A stretch of DNA of 64,000 bases from Duganella guangzhouensis (GTDB taxonomy: Bacteria; Pseudomonadota; Gammaproteobacteria; Burkholderiales; Burkholderiaceae_D). Under the pieces are notes generated by a model. It made no database searches and had not been told where the DNA came from. It saw nothing but the letters and a program-made list of their open reading frames with translations. Below, one piece after another: positions 42,304 through 50,882 of the stretch. Every line of letters starts with the position of its first letter. Position 1 is the stretch's first letter. The position numbers were made by a program, and so were the translations under genes. The stretch spans positions 1-64,000 of the forward strand of contig NZ_WKJK01000005.1 of assembly GCF_009674535.1 (NCBI RefSeq). The letters run 5' to 3'.

Positions 42304-44645
42304 TTCTTCTCGTCCTTCTTCAGCGGCGTATTAAAGTCGCGCATCAGATTGACCTTGTCACGTTCGGTTTTGAACAGCTCCAGGCGGGACTGCTCGACCT
42401 TGCGTGGCCACGAGTTGTTGGACGTGTCGATGTCGGCGGTTTCCCAGAACGGATCCTGAGTCAGGCCCACCATCGGCTCATCGGTGACAATCAGCTTGGT
42501 GATCTTCTTCGGCGAGTAGCGCCATACTTCGGCCGGAATGCGCTCGATGTACTTTTTGCCGCTCTTCAGTTCAATCTGCAGAATCAGCGGCATCACCATG
42601 CCACCCAGGTTGGAGAAGTCCACCAGGTACAGGTGCTTGCCCTGTTCCAGCAGCTTCTTCTCCCACGGTTCCAGCTTTTCCACCGCCTCGGCGTAGGTGT
42701 TGCGGTCCTTGTTGGTGACGGTGAACTCGTCATGCTCGTTGTAGAAGTCCTTCAGCTCCGGATGGGCGTCCAGGCGCTTCGGCAGTGCCTTGTTACGCTG
42801 TTCCGACACCGAGATCGGCTGCGCATCCTTCTGCGCCTTCTTCCATGCCTTTTCGGTTTCCGGATTCTTCGTGTTCACACCATACTCGGTGATACCATCG
42901 ATGCTGATGTCGACCGGATCGGTGGTGTAGAACCAGCCGCGCCAGAACCAATCCAGGTCCGTGCCGGAAGCGTCTTCCATGGTGCGGAAGAAGTCCGCCG
43001 GGGTAGGGCGCTTGAACTTCCAGCGCGTGGCGTATTCGCGGAACGCGTAGTCGAACAGGTCGCGGCCCAGAATGGTCTCACGCAGGATGTTCAGGCCAGT
43101 GGCCGGTTTGGCGTAGGCGTTGTTACCCAACTGGAGAATCGATTCCGAGTTGGTCATGATCGGCATCTGGTTACGGCTCTTCATGTAGTCCACGATGTTG
43201 CGTGGCTCGCCGCGGCGCGATGGGTAGTTGTCTTCCCATTCCTGCTCGGCCAGATACTGCACGAAGGTGTTCAGGCCTTCATCCATCCAGGTCCATTGGC
43301 GTTCATCCGAGTTGATGATCATCGGGTAGTAGTTGTGGCCTACCTCGTGGATGATGACGCCGATCAGGCCATACTTGGTCTGCTGCGACCAGGTCAGCTG
43401 GCCGGTCTTCTTGTCCTTGGTCGGACGCGGACCGTTGAAGGAGATCATCGGGTACTCCATGCCGCCCACCGGACCGTTGACCGAAATCGCGGTCGGATAC
43501 GGGTAGTCGAAGGCGTACTTGTTGTACTTGTCGATGGTGTGGATGATGGCCTGGGTGCTGTACTTGCCCCACAGTGGATTGCCTTCCTTCGGATAGTAGG
43601 ACATCGCCAGCACGTTGGTGCTGTCCTTCTTGTAGCCCTGCGCATCCCAGATGAACTTGCGGCTGGAAGCCCAGGCGAAGTCGCGCACGTTGGCTGCCTT
43701 GAAGTGCCAGGTCTTGCTCGCGCTGCTGTGCGACTTCTCGGCCTGGGTGGCTTCTTCCTGGGTGACGATGACCACCGGTGCGGTGGCGGTGCGGGCTTTT
43801 TCCAGGCGCTCGCGCTGGGTGGCGCTCAGCACGTCGGCCGGATTTTGCAGTTCGCCGGTGGAGGCTACCACGTGGTCGGCCGGCACGGTCAGCTGCACGT
43901 CGTAGTCGCCGAATTCCAGCGTGAACTCGCCGGTGCCCAGGAACTGCTTGTGCTGCCAGCCGTAGACATCGTAGTAGGCCGCCATGCGCGGGAACCACTG
44001 GGCGATTTCGAACAGGTCGTTCTTGTCTTCTTCGAAGTGCTCATAGCCGGAACGGCCGCCCAGCACTTGCTGTTCATTGATGTTGTAGGACCAGTCGATG
44101 TTGAACACGAACTGCTCGCCCGGTTTCAGTGGCTTCGGCAGGTCGATGCGCATCATGGTGCGGTTGATGACGTGCTTCAGCGGCTGGCCGCCCGCGCTGA
44201 CGGTCTTGATATTGAAACCGCCTTCGAAATCGCGGCCGGCCAGAATGCCGCGCATGCCTTCGAACTTGTAGCCATCATCCTGACCGGCCGGCTTGGACCA
44301 CGACTCGCGCGAGGGCTGGGTCAACATCATGCGGGCGTCGGAATCCTTTTTGTAGATATTCTGATCCAGCTGCACCCACAGATAACTCAGCGTGTCCGGC
44401 GAGTTATTGTGATAGGTGATTTGCTCGCTGCCGGTGAGGGCACGCTTGGCTTCATCCAGCGACGCGCTGATGGTGTAATCAGCGCGCTGCTGCCAGTAGG
44501 CGTGTCCGGGGGCGCCGGACGCGGTACGGTAAGCGTTAGCAGTCGGCAGGATCTCGTCGAGTTGACGGAACTTGTCGTCGAATGGTTCCGCCGCGTAGGC
44601 GGATACAGACAGGCAGATGGCCAGTAAGCCAAGCTTCTTGTGCAT
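42300..44645 (-). CDS. M1-family zinc metallopeptidase, exported
   Basis: 781 residues with a signal peptide (LGLLAICLSVSAYA). The zinc site is complete: His433-Glu434-x-x-His437 (IIHEVGHNYY) and Glu456 (WTWMDEGLNTF). The substrate-recognition loop reads GPVGGMEYPM (about 391-400), where aminopeptidases have GAMEN. The N-terminal domain is the beta-sandwich of the family. The C-terminal part holds DWFWRGWFYTTDPVDISIDG, a sequence often seen in periplasmic bacterial M1 proteins. It is the first gene of the unit with the DUF6702-like protein and receptor. A preference for aminopeptidase activity is likely but not proven. Confidence 0.9.
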   Translation of the reverse strand: MHKKLGLLAICLSVSAYAAEPFDDKFRQLDEILPTANAYRTASGAPGHAYWQQRADYTISASLDEAKRALTGSEQITYHNNSPDTLSYLWVQLDQNIYKKDSDARMMLTQPSRESWSKPAGQDDGYKFEGMRGILAGRDFEGGFNIKTVSAGGQPLKHVINRTMMRIDLPKPLKPGEQFVFNIDWSYNINEQQVLGGRSGYEHFEEDKNDLFEIAQWFPRMAAYYDVYGWQHKQFLGTGEFTLEFGDYDVQLTVPADHVVASTGELQNPADVLSATQRERLEKARTATAPVVIVTQEEATQAEKSHSSASKTWHFKAANVRDFAWASSRKFIWDAQGYKKDSTNVLAMSYYPKEGNPLWGKYSTQAIIHTIDKYNKYAFDYPYPTAISVNGPVGGMEYPMISFNGPRPTKDKKTGQLTWSQQTKYGLIGVIIHEVGHNYYPMIINSDERQWTWMDEGLNTFVQYLAEQEWEDNYPSRRGEPRNIVDYMKSRNQMPIMTNSESILQLGNNAYAKPATGLNILRETILGRDLFDYAFREYATRWKFKRPTPADFFRTMEDASGTDLDWFWRGWFYTTDPVDISIDGITEYGVNTKNPETEKAWKKAQKDAQPISVSEQRNKALPKRLDAHPELKDFYNEHDEFTVTNKDRNTYAEAVEKLEPWEKKLLEQGKHLYLVDFSNLGGMVMPLILQIELKSGKKYIERIPAEVWRYSPKKITKLIVTDEPMVGLTQDPFWETADIDTSNNSWPRKVEQSRLELFKTERDKVNLMRDFNTPLKKDEKK

Positions 44646-44753
44646 AGGGCTGTTTCCTCATGTTAAGAGGATAAATTGTATAGCAGGTTTTCAATCGATT
44701 ACGGGCCGATACAATAAAATACAAACCTGTTGCATTAACGTCTGCAACTACTT

Positions 44754-46274
44754 TCAGCGGCGCGGTTGGCTTTCCAGGAACTGCTGGCGGGCGTCGTCGG
44801 CCGCCGTTGCCGCTTTTGATGGCAGGTCCAGCACCATCAGGCGGGAACCCGCGCCGGCGCTGGCTTGCGGCCATTCCGGCAGGCCGGCGCCGTTTGGATT
44901 GCCGGTCTTGATGAAATTGGCGAAGTAGTCCTGCAACTGCGCGGACAGCTTGTAGTCATCCTCGGTCCACGCATAGACTTTATTTGTCCCGAGGTTACCC
45001 AGCGCGTACTCGATCTCCACCGAGTGGCCAGCGCCGTCCTTGCCGGGACGCGGATGCGCATAGTAATAGCGGTAGACCGGCTTGCCGCCGGTGCGGGCGT
45101 GCGCGTCGATCCACTTCCAGGTGCCGTGGCCGATGAACAGATCGCTGGACAGATCTGTGGCGGCCTGTTTGACGTCGCCGCTGTAGGCCGCGCGCGCGGC
45201 GTCGGCCCGGTCGCCGAATACGTTTTGCAGGCGCGCCATGAACGCGGTTTCGCTGGGCTCTTCATCCTGGAACATCTGCTTGTAGTGGCCTTCCTGCGAG
45301 TTCCAGCCGGCCAGCAGCGGTACCTTGGCCTGCTCACCGGCGGCGTACAGCTCCACCGGTGCGCGTGGAATCACGTCGCCGTCCTGGATGGCGAAGAAGC
45401 GGGCGTCGGGGCGTTTCAATGCTTCCAGCAGCTGCGGCGCCTTCAGTGCGCGCAGCTTGGCCAGCGTGGGCGCGTCGATCGCCTTGGCAAAGTCGGCGCC
45501 AAACTGCTCGGCTTTCGCCAACGGCGTCGGCGCGTTCAGGCCAAGCAGCGAACCGCTTTCGCCGATGGCGCCGGCGATCAGTCCCTTGGCGTGCGGGTTG
45601 ATCATCTGCGCGCTGACCGAGAACGAGCCGGCCGATTCGCCGGCGATGGTCACGCGAGCCGGATCGCCGCCGAAGGCCGCGATATTCTGCTTCACCCATT
45701 GCAGTGCAGCCGCCTGGTCCATCAGGCCGTAATTGCCGGAAGCGTGTGCCGGCGACTCTTTGGTCAGCTCGGGATGGGCCAGGAAGCCGAAGATGTTGAG
45801 GCGGTAGTTGACGGTCAGCGTGACGATGCCCTTGGCCGCCAGGCTTTCGCCGTCGTAGCGGTATTCCGAGCCGTCGCCGGCCTGGAAGCCGCCGCCGTAG
45901 AAGTAGACCAGCACCGGCAGCTTGTCGCCTGCGGCTTTGGCCGGCGTCCAGACGTTAAGGAACAGACAATCCTCGCTCATGCCGTCGGCACGGAACTGCA
46001 TATCGCTGAACAGCGGCAGCTGCATGCAGCGCGCGCCGAAATGATCGGCCTTGCGCAAACCTTTCCACTTGGCCGCAGGCTGCGGCGCTTTCCAGCGCAA
46101 CTTGCCGACTGGTGCCGCCGCAAACGGCAGGCCTTTGTATGACGTCACGCCGGAGGCTTCCCGTACGCCTTCCACCACGCCGGAAGCGGTGGTGGCGCGC
46201 GGCGCGCTGTCGGCTGCATAAGTGGCGGAGGAGATAACGCTTGCGGCAATCAACAGCACGGGAAGTTTGGTCAT
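44754..46274 (-). CDS. Type B carboxylesterase, exported
   Basis: 506 residues. A signal peptide (LPVLLIAASVISSATYA) is followed by the alpha/beta hydrolase core: oxyanion segment YFYGGGFQAGDG, signature SEDCLFLNVWTPA, nucleophile Ser214 in TIAGESAGSFSVS, and the catalytic His in RPGKDGAGHSVEIEYALG. Such esterases remove acyl groups from many substrates. Directly before the LacI-type gene and near the xylanase and glucuronidases, it could be a feruloyl or acetyl xylan esterase, which is inference. The gap to the regulator gene is 21 bases on the same strand. Confidence 0.88.
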   Translation of the reverse strand: MTKLPVLLIAASVISSATYAADSAPRATTASGVVEGVREASGVTSYKGLPFAAAPVGKLRWKAPQPAAKWKGLRKADHFGARCMQLPLFSDMQFRADGMSEDCLFLNVWTPAKAAGDKLPVLVYFYGGGFQAGDGSEYRYDGESLAAKGIVTLTVNYRLNIFGFLAHPELTKESPAHASGNYGLMDQAAALQWVKQNIAAFGGDPARVTIAGESAGSFSVSAQMINPHAKGLIAGAIGESGSLLGLNAPTPLAKAEQFGADFAKAIDAPTLAKLRALKAPQLLEALKRPDARFFAIQDGDVIPRAPVELYAAGEQAKVPLLAGWNSQEGHYKQMFQDEEPSETAFMARLQNVFGDRADAARAAYSGDVKQAATDLSSDLFIGHGTWKWIDAHARTGGKPVYRYYYAHPRPGKDGAGHSVEIEYALGNLGTNKVYAWTEDDYKLSAQLQDYFANFIKTGNPNGAGLPEWPQASAGAGSRLMVLDLPSKAATAADDARQQFLESQPRR

Positions 46275-46295
46275 GGTTTGTCTCGGTAGGTTTTT

Positions 46296-47405
46296 TTAGA
46301 TACGTCCCTTGCCTGCGATCTTGGTGCTGGGCCGCAGGCGCGGGGCGGCGTCGGACTGGCGGCGCACCAGGGTGTGCTCCATCAGCGCGTGTTGTGGTGG
46401 TTCCGGCTCGCCGTTGCGCTGAGCGCGGATCTGGCGCACCAGGAACTGCACGGCGGCTTCCGCCATGTCGGTAATCGGCTGGCGCACGGTGGTCAGCTCG
46501 GGCCAGATGGTGGTGGCCAGCGCGGTATCGTCGAAACCGGCCACGGTCAGGTCACCCGGCACGTCGAGGCCGAGGCGGTGGGCGATCGCGACCACCGCAG
46601 CGGCCATGTCGTCGTTGCTGGCGAAGATGGCGGTGGGGCGGTGTTCAAGATTCAGCAGCACTTCCGCCGCGTCCAGGCCGGAGCGGTAGGTGAACAGACC
46701 TTGCACCATCAGCTCTGGCGCCAGCGGCATGTGCTTGTCCGTCAGCGCCGCCTTGAAGCCGGCCAGGCGGCGCGCGCTGGCGCTCTGGTTCGGATGGCCG
46801 ATGACGAAGCCGATGCGCTGGTGACCCAGTGCGATCAGATGGCAGGTCATCGCATAGGCGGCCTGGTAGTCGTCGATGCTGACGCCACTGACGCGCGGGT
46901 CCGGCTGGCCGCAGGCTACCGCCATCGCTGGCGTGCCGGAAGCGGCGATCAGGTCGATCAGATTGCGCACGTCGCACAGCGGCGGCGGCAGGATGATGCC
47001 GTCGACGCCATTCGCGATCAGGCGGCGTGCCTGATCGACGCCATGTTCATCGGCCTCGCATTTTTCCACCACCAGCTGCACGTTGTTCGGGCTGGCCTGG
47101 TTCAGCAGGCCGACCAGGAACTCGCTCAGATAGCCGGCGGATGGATTCGAGTACAGGAAGCCGACCCGGATCGGGCGTGAGCCGGCCAGGCGGCGTGCCG
47201 CCTGATTGGGGACATAGTTAAGGGCAGCGACGGCCGCGTCGACGCGCAGGCGGGTCTTTTCGCGGACGGCGGTATCACCGTTCATCACGCGCGACACGGT
47301 CATCGGGGATACGCCTGCCAGTTCGGCCACATCGGCCATGGTAGGCGCCTGCGAGCGGCTCTGCGCGGCCGGTACAGGCGCCGGTTTCACCTTATTCTTT
47401 GTCAT
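46296..47405 (-). CDS. LacI-family transcriptional regulator of the xylan/xylose locus
   Basis: The ATG at 47403-47405 follows GAGGA and gives 369 residues. A frame from 47453 would add an untypical leader. An N-terminal basic linker precedes the helix-turn-helix TMADVAELAGVSPMTVSRVM, then the sugar-binding domain with RPIRVGFLYSNPSAGYLSEF, VDGIILPPPLCD, VSIDDYQAAYAMTCHLIALG, GHQRIGFVIGHPNQSASARR and LTVAGFDDTALATTIWPELT. The protein would repress glycan genes and release DNA on binding a sugar such as xylose or xylobiose. Candidate operators lie at 49617-49660 and 55045-55067. It shares its strand with the carboxylesterase and GH67 genes. Confidence 0.9.
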   Translation of the reverse strand: MTKNKVKPAPVPAAQSRSQAPTMADVAELAGVSPMTVSRVMNGDTAVREKTRLRVDAAVAALNYVPNQAARRLAGSRPIRVGFLYSNPSAGYLSEFLVGLLNQASPNNVQLVVEKCEADEHGVDQARRLIANGVDGIILPPPLCDVRNLIDLIAASGTPAMAVACGQPDPRVSGVSIDDYQAAYAMTCHLIALGHQRIGFVIGHPNQSASARRLAGFKAALTDKHMPLAPELMVQGLFTYRSGLDAAEVLLNLEHRPTAIFASNDDMAAAVVAIAHRLGLDVPGDLTVAGFDDTALATTIWPELTTVRQPITDMAEAAVQFLVRQIRAQRNGEPEPPQHALMEHTLVRRQSDAAPRLRPSTKIAGKGRI

Positions 47406-47462
47406 CTGTCCTCTGTTAATAATGAAGCTGTGTTCAGCCCCGGACTTTACCACAAGCGGGCA

Positions 47463-49604
47463 CTATCCACGGCCCGGAGCATAGGGGTAGCTTAACGATT
47501 TATAGTAATCCAGCGGGTGCGCCGGCGGCTGCACGCCGGCTGGCAGCGGCAGTCCGGAGACCGACTGGAAGTAAGCCACGCAGGCATCGCGCCACAGCGT
47601 GGCGTTGGCGACCTGACGGTTCAGGCGCTGTTCTTCCTCGCTGTAGCGGCGCGGATCGATCAGCGGTTTCAGTGCCACCCAGCGCGCGCGCAGCGATTTG
47701 GCGTCGGCCAGACCCTGATCGTAATGGGCCAGCAGCTCGGCCCACAGCGTGCGGCCGGACGGCATCGCGTAGTTCCATGGCAGGTGGTGGAACCACAACA
47801 GGAACTGCGGCGGCGTGGTTTTGGGATCGCTGAACTGGCGGGCGATCTCCGGCGCGTACTGTTCCAGCGCGTTGCTGCCCTTGGCGGTGCGGTCGAAGCC
47901 AATGCCGTCGCGGCTGGCGCGATGATAGTAGACCGGGTTCCAGTCCGGGCGCTCCAGATTGTCCACCCACGGTGCCGGGCCGTGATGGTGGCCGGTGCCC
48001 ATGATGTGGTGCAGGCCGAGAGGCGTCATGTAATTCACCACGGTCTCGCGCGACATCATCATCATGTCGACCACCGGCGTAACGGTGCGCGGGCCGAAGG
48101 TGAGGGCGGCCCATTCGACGGCGACGTCGCGCGCCTTGGCCTGCGGGTTCCAGGCCATGCGGCCGTAGGCGTACCAGTTGGCCTGATCGAAGTGCGAGCC
48201 GGCCCAGTTACGGTCACTGCCGATGTTGGCTACGCCGGCGATGCCGCTCAGCGTCTGCGCCACGGTGCGGCCTTGCGGCGCGGTTTTGGTGTCGGTTTCC
48301 AGCGTTTCTTCGAACAGCGTGCCCAGATACGCCATATCGGTCGAGAAGCCCAGATACTCCTTGGTGATCTGGAACTCCATCATCAGCGGCGTTTTCTGCA
48401 TGGCGCCGAACAGCGGGTGGAACGGCTCGCGCGGCTGGAAGTCGATGGCGCCATTCTTCACCTGCACCAGCACATTGGCGGCGAACTGGCCGTCCAGCGG
48501 CTTGAATTCATCATAGGCTTGCTTGGCGCGGTCGTCGTTGAGATGCGTGCCTTTCGGCGCGTAGACGAACGCGCGCCACATCACAATGCCCTTGTGCGGC
48601 GCCAGTGCGGCGGCCAGCATATTGGCGCCATCGGCGTGGGTGCGGTGGTAGTCCTGCGGACCGGGCTGGCCTTCCGAATTGGCCTTGACCAGGAAGCCGC
48701 CAAAGTCGGGGATGGACTTGTAGATTTCATCGGCCTTGCGCTGCCACCAGGCGCGGACTTCCGGCGACAGCGGGTCGGCGGTGCTGGTTTCTTTCAGCTC
48801 CAATGGCGTCGAAAAGCGCGCCGACAGGTACACCTTGATGCCGTAAGGGCGCAGCACATCGGCCACTGCAGCGGCCTTGGCGATGAAGGGCGCGGTCAGC
48901 ACTTCCGGTTTGGAGTTGACGTTGTTAAGCACCGTGCCGTTGATGCCCAGCGACGCGTTGGCGCGGGCGTAGTCGGTGTAGCGTTGGTCCTTAATGTCGG
49001 GCAGCGCCCACCAGTCCCAGATCGACTGGCCGGCGTAGCCGCGTTCCACGGTGCGGTCCAGATTATCCCAATGATTCAGCAAGCGCAGTTGCAGCGTGGG
49101 TGCGGACGACGCTTCCAGCTTGGCGCCGGTATTGGCGTCGCGCAGCCAGGCGTAGGCGCCGTACAGCAGGCCGATGTCGGTATTGGCGGCGATCAGCGTC
49201 ACGTTGTGGTTCTGGATGCGGGTCTGGCGCAGCAGATAGCCGTCGTTGCCCAGCGCCGACAGCTCGGCGCGCAGCGGCGATGCGGCGGCACCCAGCTCCT
49301 GCAGGCGGGCCGGCGTGGCAAGCAGCAGCGCGCCATCGCTGATGCGAGCCGATGGCGCAGGCGCGCGGCCCAGCATACCGGTCAGCGCCTTGTGCAGCTC
49401 ATCCAGCGCGGCTTGCGACGTAGGCGAGGGCGCGCCGGGCAGCACCACGCTGCGGGCTTGCGATTGCACACGGGCCTGGGCTGCCTGCTCCAATGGGCGG
49501 TAGCGCAGCCATAGGTCGTAGCCATCTTCGTCGGCGGCCGACGCGGTGGCCGCCAGCGTCAATAGCAGCGCGGCCAGCGCGGCGGAAAAGGAAAATCGCA
49601 TCAT
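47463..49604 (-). CDS. Alpha-glucuronidase, GH67, exported
   Basis: 713 residues with a signal peptide (LAALLLTLAATASA). The catalytic acid is Glu311 in VKANSEGQPGP; Asp388 (GAIDFQPREP) and Glu416 (QITKEYLGF), 28 residues apart, fit the base pair described for Cellvibrio and Geobacillus GH67 enzymes. GH67 removes 4-O-methyl-glucuronic acid from the non-reducing ends of xylooligosaccharides. GGAG lies just upstream; the second ATG at 49601 may be the real start because spacing is better. It diverges from the GH10 xylanase gene. A signal peptide suggests periplasmic action on imported oligomers. Confidence 0.92.
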   Translation of the reverse strand: MMRFSFSAALAALLLTLAATASAADEDGYDLWLRYRPLEQAAQARVQSQARSVVLPGAPSPTSQAALDELHKALTGMLGRAPAPSARISDGALLLATPARLQELGAAASPLRAELSALGNDGYLLRQTRIQNHNVTLIAANTDIGLLYGAYAWLRDANTGAKLEASSAPTLQLRLLNHWDNLDRTVERGYAGQSIWDWWALPDIKDQRYTDYARANASLGINGTVLNNVNSKPEVLTAPFIAKAAAVADVLRPYGIKVYLSARFSTPLELKETSTADPLSPEVRAWWQRKADEIYKSIPDFGGFLVKANSEGQPGPQDYHRTHADGANMLAAALAPHKGIVMWRAFVYAPKGTHLNDDRAKQAYDEFKPLDGQFAANVLVQVKNGAIDFQPREPFHPLFGAMQKTPLMMEFQITKEYLGFSTDMAYLGTLFEETLETDTKTAPQGRTVAQTLSGIAGVANIGSDRNWAGSHFDQANWYAYGRMAWNPQAKARDVAVEWAALTFGPRTVTPVVDMMMMSRETVVNYMTPLGLHHIMGTGHHHGPAPWVDNLERPDWNPVYYHRASRDGIGFDRTAKGSNALEQYAPEIARQFSDPKTTPPQFLLWFHHLPWNYAMPSGRTLWAELLAHYDQGLADAKSLRARWVALKPLIDPRRYSEEEQRLNRQVANATLWRDACVAYFQSVSGLPLPAGVQPPAHPLDYYKSLSYPYAPGRG

Positions 49605-49616
49605 GTCTCCGTTTTT

Positions 49617-49660
49617 ATGGTAGCGTAATCATTTCATTATGCCACGATGTTAGCAAACAT
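49617..49660. promoter_or_regulatory. Candidate LacI-type operators between GH67 and GH10 genes
   Basis: Two operator-like elements lie in the 79-base divergent gap: ATGGTAGCGTAAT (49617-49629) and the near-palindrome ATGTTAGCAAACAT (49647-49660). The first matches ATGTTAGCGCTAT in the xylX promoter (55048-55060) at 10 of 13 positions. Binding by the LacI-family protein encoded next to the GH67 gene would let one regulator control both directions. Confidence 0.4.
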
Positions 49661-49683
49661 TTCCAACGAGGAGTGAGACAAAA

Positions 49684-50784
49684 ATGAAGATATCCCGCCG
49701 CGCCATGTTGGCGTTGATAGCGGCTGGCGGCGCACTGCCGCTGCATGCCGTCGAGATGCCGGAACCATTGAAGGTACTGGGCAAACGCAAAGGTCTGAAT
49801 GTCGGCAATGCCATCGGCGGACGATGGTTCCGCGATCCGGCCTACAAAGCGTTGATGGCCCGCGAATGCAATATGCTGGTGGCCGAGAATGAAGGCAAGT
49901 GGCAGGCGCTGGAGCCGCGTCCGGGCGAGTACCAGTTTGAAGCGGCGGACGCCATGTACGCGTGGGCGCGGCAGCAGGGCATGCTGGTGCGCGGCCATAA
50001 TCTGATCTGGCAGGACGCAAAATGGCTACCCAAGTGGGTCAACGAATACGACTTCGGCGCGCAACCGGCGCAGGCGGCGGAAGCACTGCTGCGCAAGCAC
50101 ATCGTGACGGTATGCGACCATTTTGGCGGCATCATCCACAGTTACGACGTGGTGAACGAAGCGGTGGACCCGGCCAGCGGCGCACTGCGTGCCAACGTCT
50201 TCACCCAGCATCTGGGCGCGGTGGAGCAGATCGATCTCGCGTTCCGCGTGGCGCGCGAGCACGCGCCGGGCGCGCAACTGGTCTACAACGACTACATGCG
50301 GGCCGACGAAGGCAGCACCAAACATCGCGAAGGCGTCTTGAAACTGCTGCACGCGCTGAAATCGCGCGGCACGCCGGTGCACGCGCTGGGTCTACAGAGC
50401 CACATCGGCTCCTGGGATGAAGTGAGCAGCGGCTCACAGCACCAGCGCGTGTGGCGCCAATTCCTCGACGAAGTCACCGGCATGGGCCTGGACCTGCTGG
50501 TAACAGAGTTCGACGTCAACGACCGCAAACTACCGGCCGACGTGACAGCGCGCGACGCAGGCGTCGCCGCCTTGGCGAAGGACTACCTGGACGTCACCTT
50601 CAGCTACCCGCAATGCCGCGACTTCCTGATGTGGGGCATGGCCGACCACGCCAGCTGGCTGCAAGAATGGAAAGAAGCCCCACGCACCGACGGCCTGCCG
50701 ATGCGTCCCACCCCATTCGACGACCACCTCCGCGCCAAACCCTTGCGCGACGCTATCGCCGCCGCCATCAACGCCAAGCCCTAA
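49684..50784 (+). CDS. Endo-1,4-beta-xylanase, GH10
   Basis: 366 residues. The leader MKISRRAMLALIAAGGALPL is a twin-arginine-like or Sec signal. The GH10 barrel is complete: RGHNLIWQDAKWLPKWV, acid/base Glu159 in SYDVVNEAVD, nucleophile Glu275 in LLVTEFDVNDRKLP, and the closing DFLMWGMADHASWLQEW. It cuts the xylan backbone to xylooligosaccharides. No carbohydrate-binding module is attached. It diverges from GH67 and is followed by a perfect 42-bp inverted repeat. GAGGAG precedes the ATG. Confidence 0.95.
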   Translation: MKISRRAMLALIAAGGALPLHAVEMPEPLKVLGKRKGLNVGNAIGGRWFRDPAYKALMARECNMLVAENEGKWQALEPRPGEYQFEAADAMYAWARQQGMLVRGHNLIWQDAKWLPKWVNEYDFGAQPAQAAEALLRKHIVTVCDHFGGIIHSYDVVNEAVDPASGALRANVFTQHLGAVEQIDLAFRVAREHAPGAQLVYNDYMRADEGSTKHREGVLKLLHALKSRGTPVHALGLQSHIGSWDEVSSGSQHQRVWRQFLDEVTGMGLDLLVTEFDVNDRKLPADVTARDAGVAALAKDYLDVTFSYPQCRDFLMWGMADHASWLQEWKEAPRTDGLPMRPTPFDDHLRAKPLRDAIAAAINAKP

Positions 50785-50788
50785 CACT

Positions 50789-50876
50789 CCGGGGTCAGGT
50801 CCATCATTTCTACACGGCCTCAACCGTACCGCAAGGTACGGTTGAGGCCGTGTAGAAATGATGGACCTGACCCCGG
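50789..50876. repeat. Perfect 42-bp inverted repeat with GCAA tetraloop (REP/REPIN-like)
   Basis: Bases 50789-50830 are an exact reverse complement of 50835-50876, with only GCAA between them. The outer part, CCGGGGTCAGGTCCATCATT, contains the GGGGTCAG block that I recall from interspersed repeats of Oxalobacteraceae genomes. It fills the gap between convergent GH10 and GH115 genes and would fold as a very stable hairpin in both transcripts, so it may end transcription or protect 3' ends. Confidence 0.9.
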
Positions 50877-50882
50877 GTTTAT

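Noticed and set aside
42633..44627. Plus-strand frame of 664 codons over the M1 peptidase gene
   Set aside because: Valine/glycine-rich shadow of a gene with an intact zinc site.
47517..49514. Plus-strand frame of 665 codons over the GH67 gene
   Set aside because: The GH67 protein on the other strand has catalytic residues and a signal peptide; this one has none.
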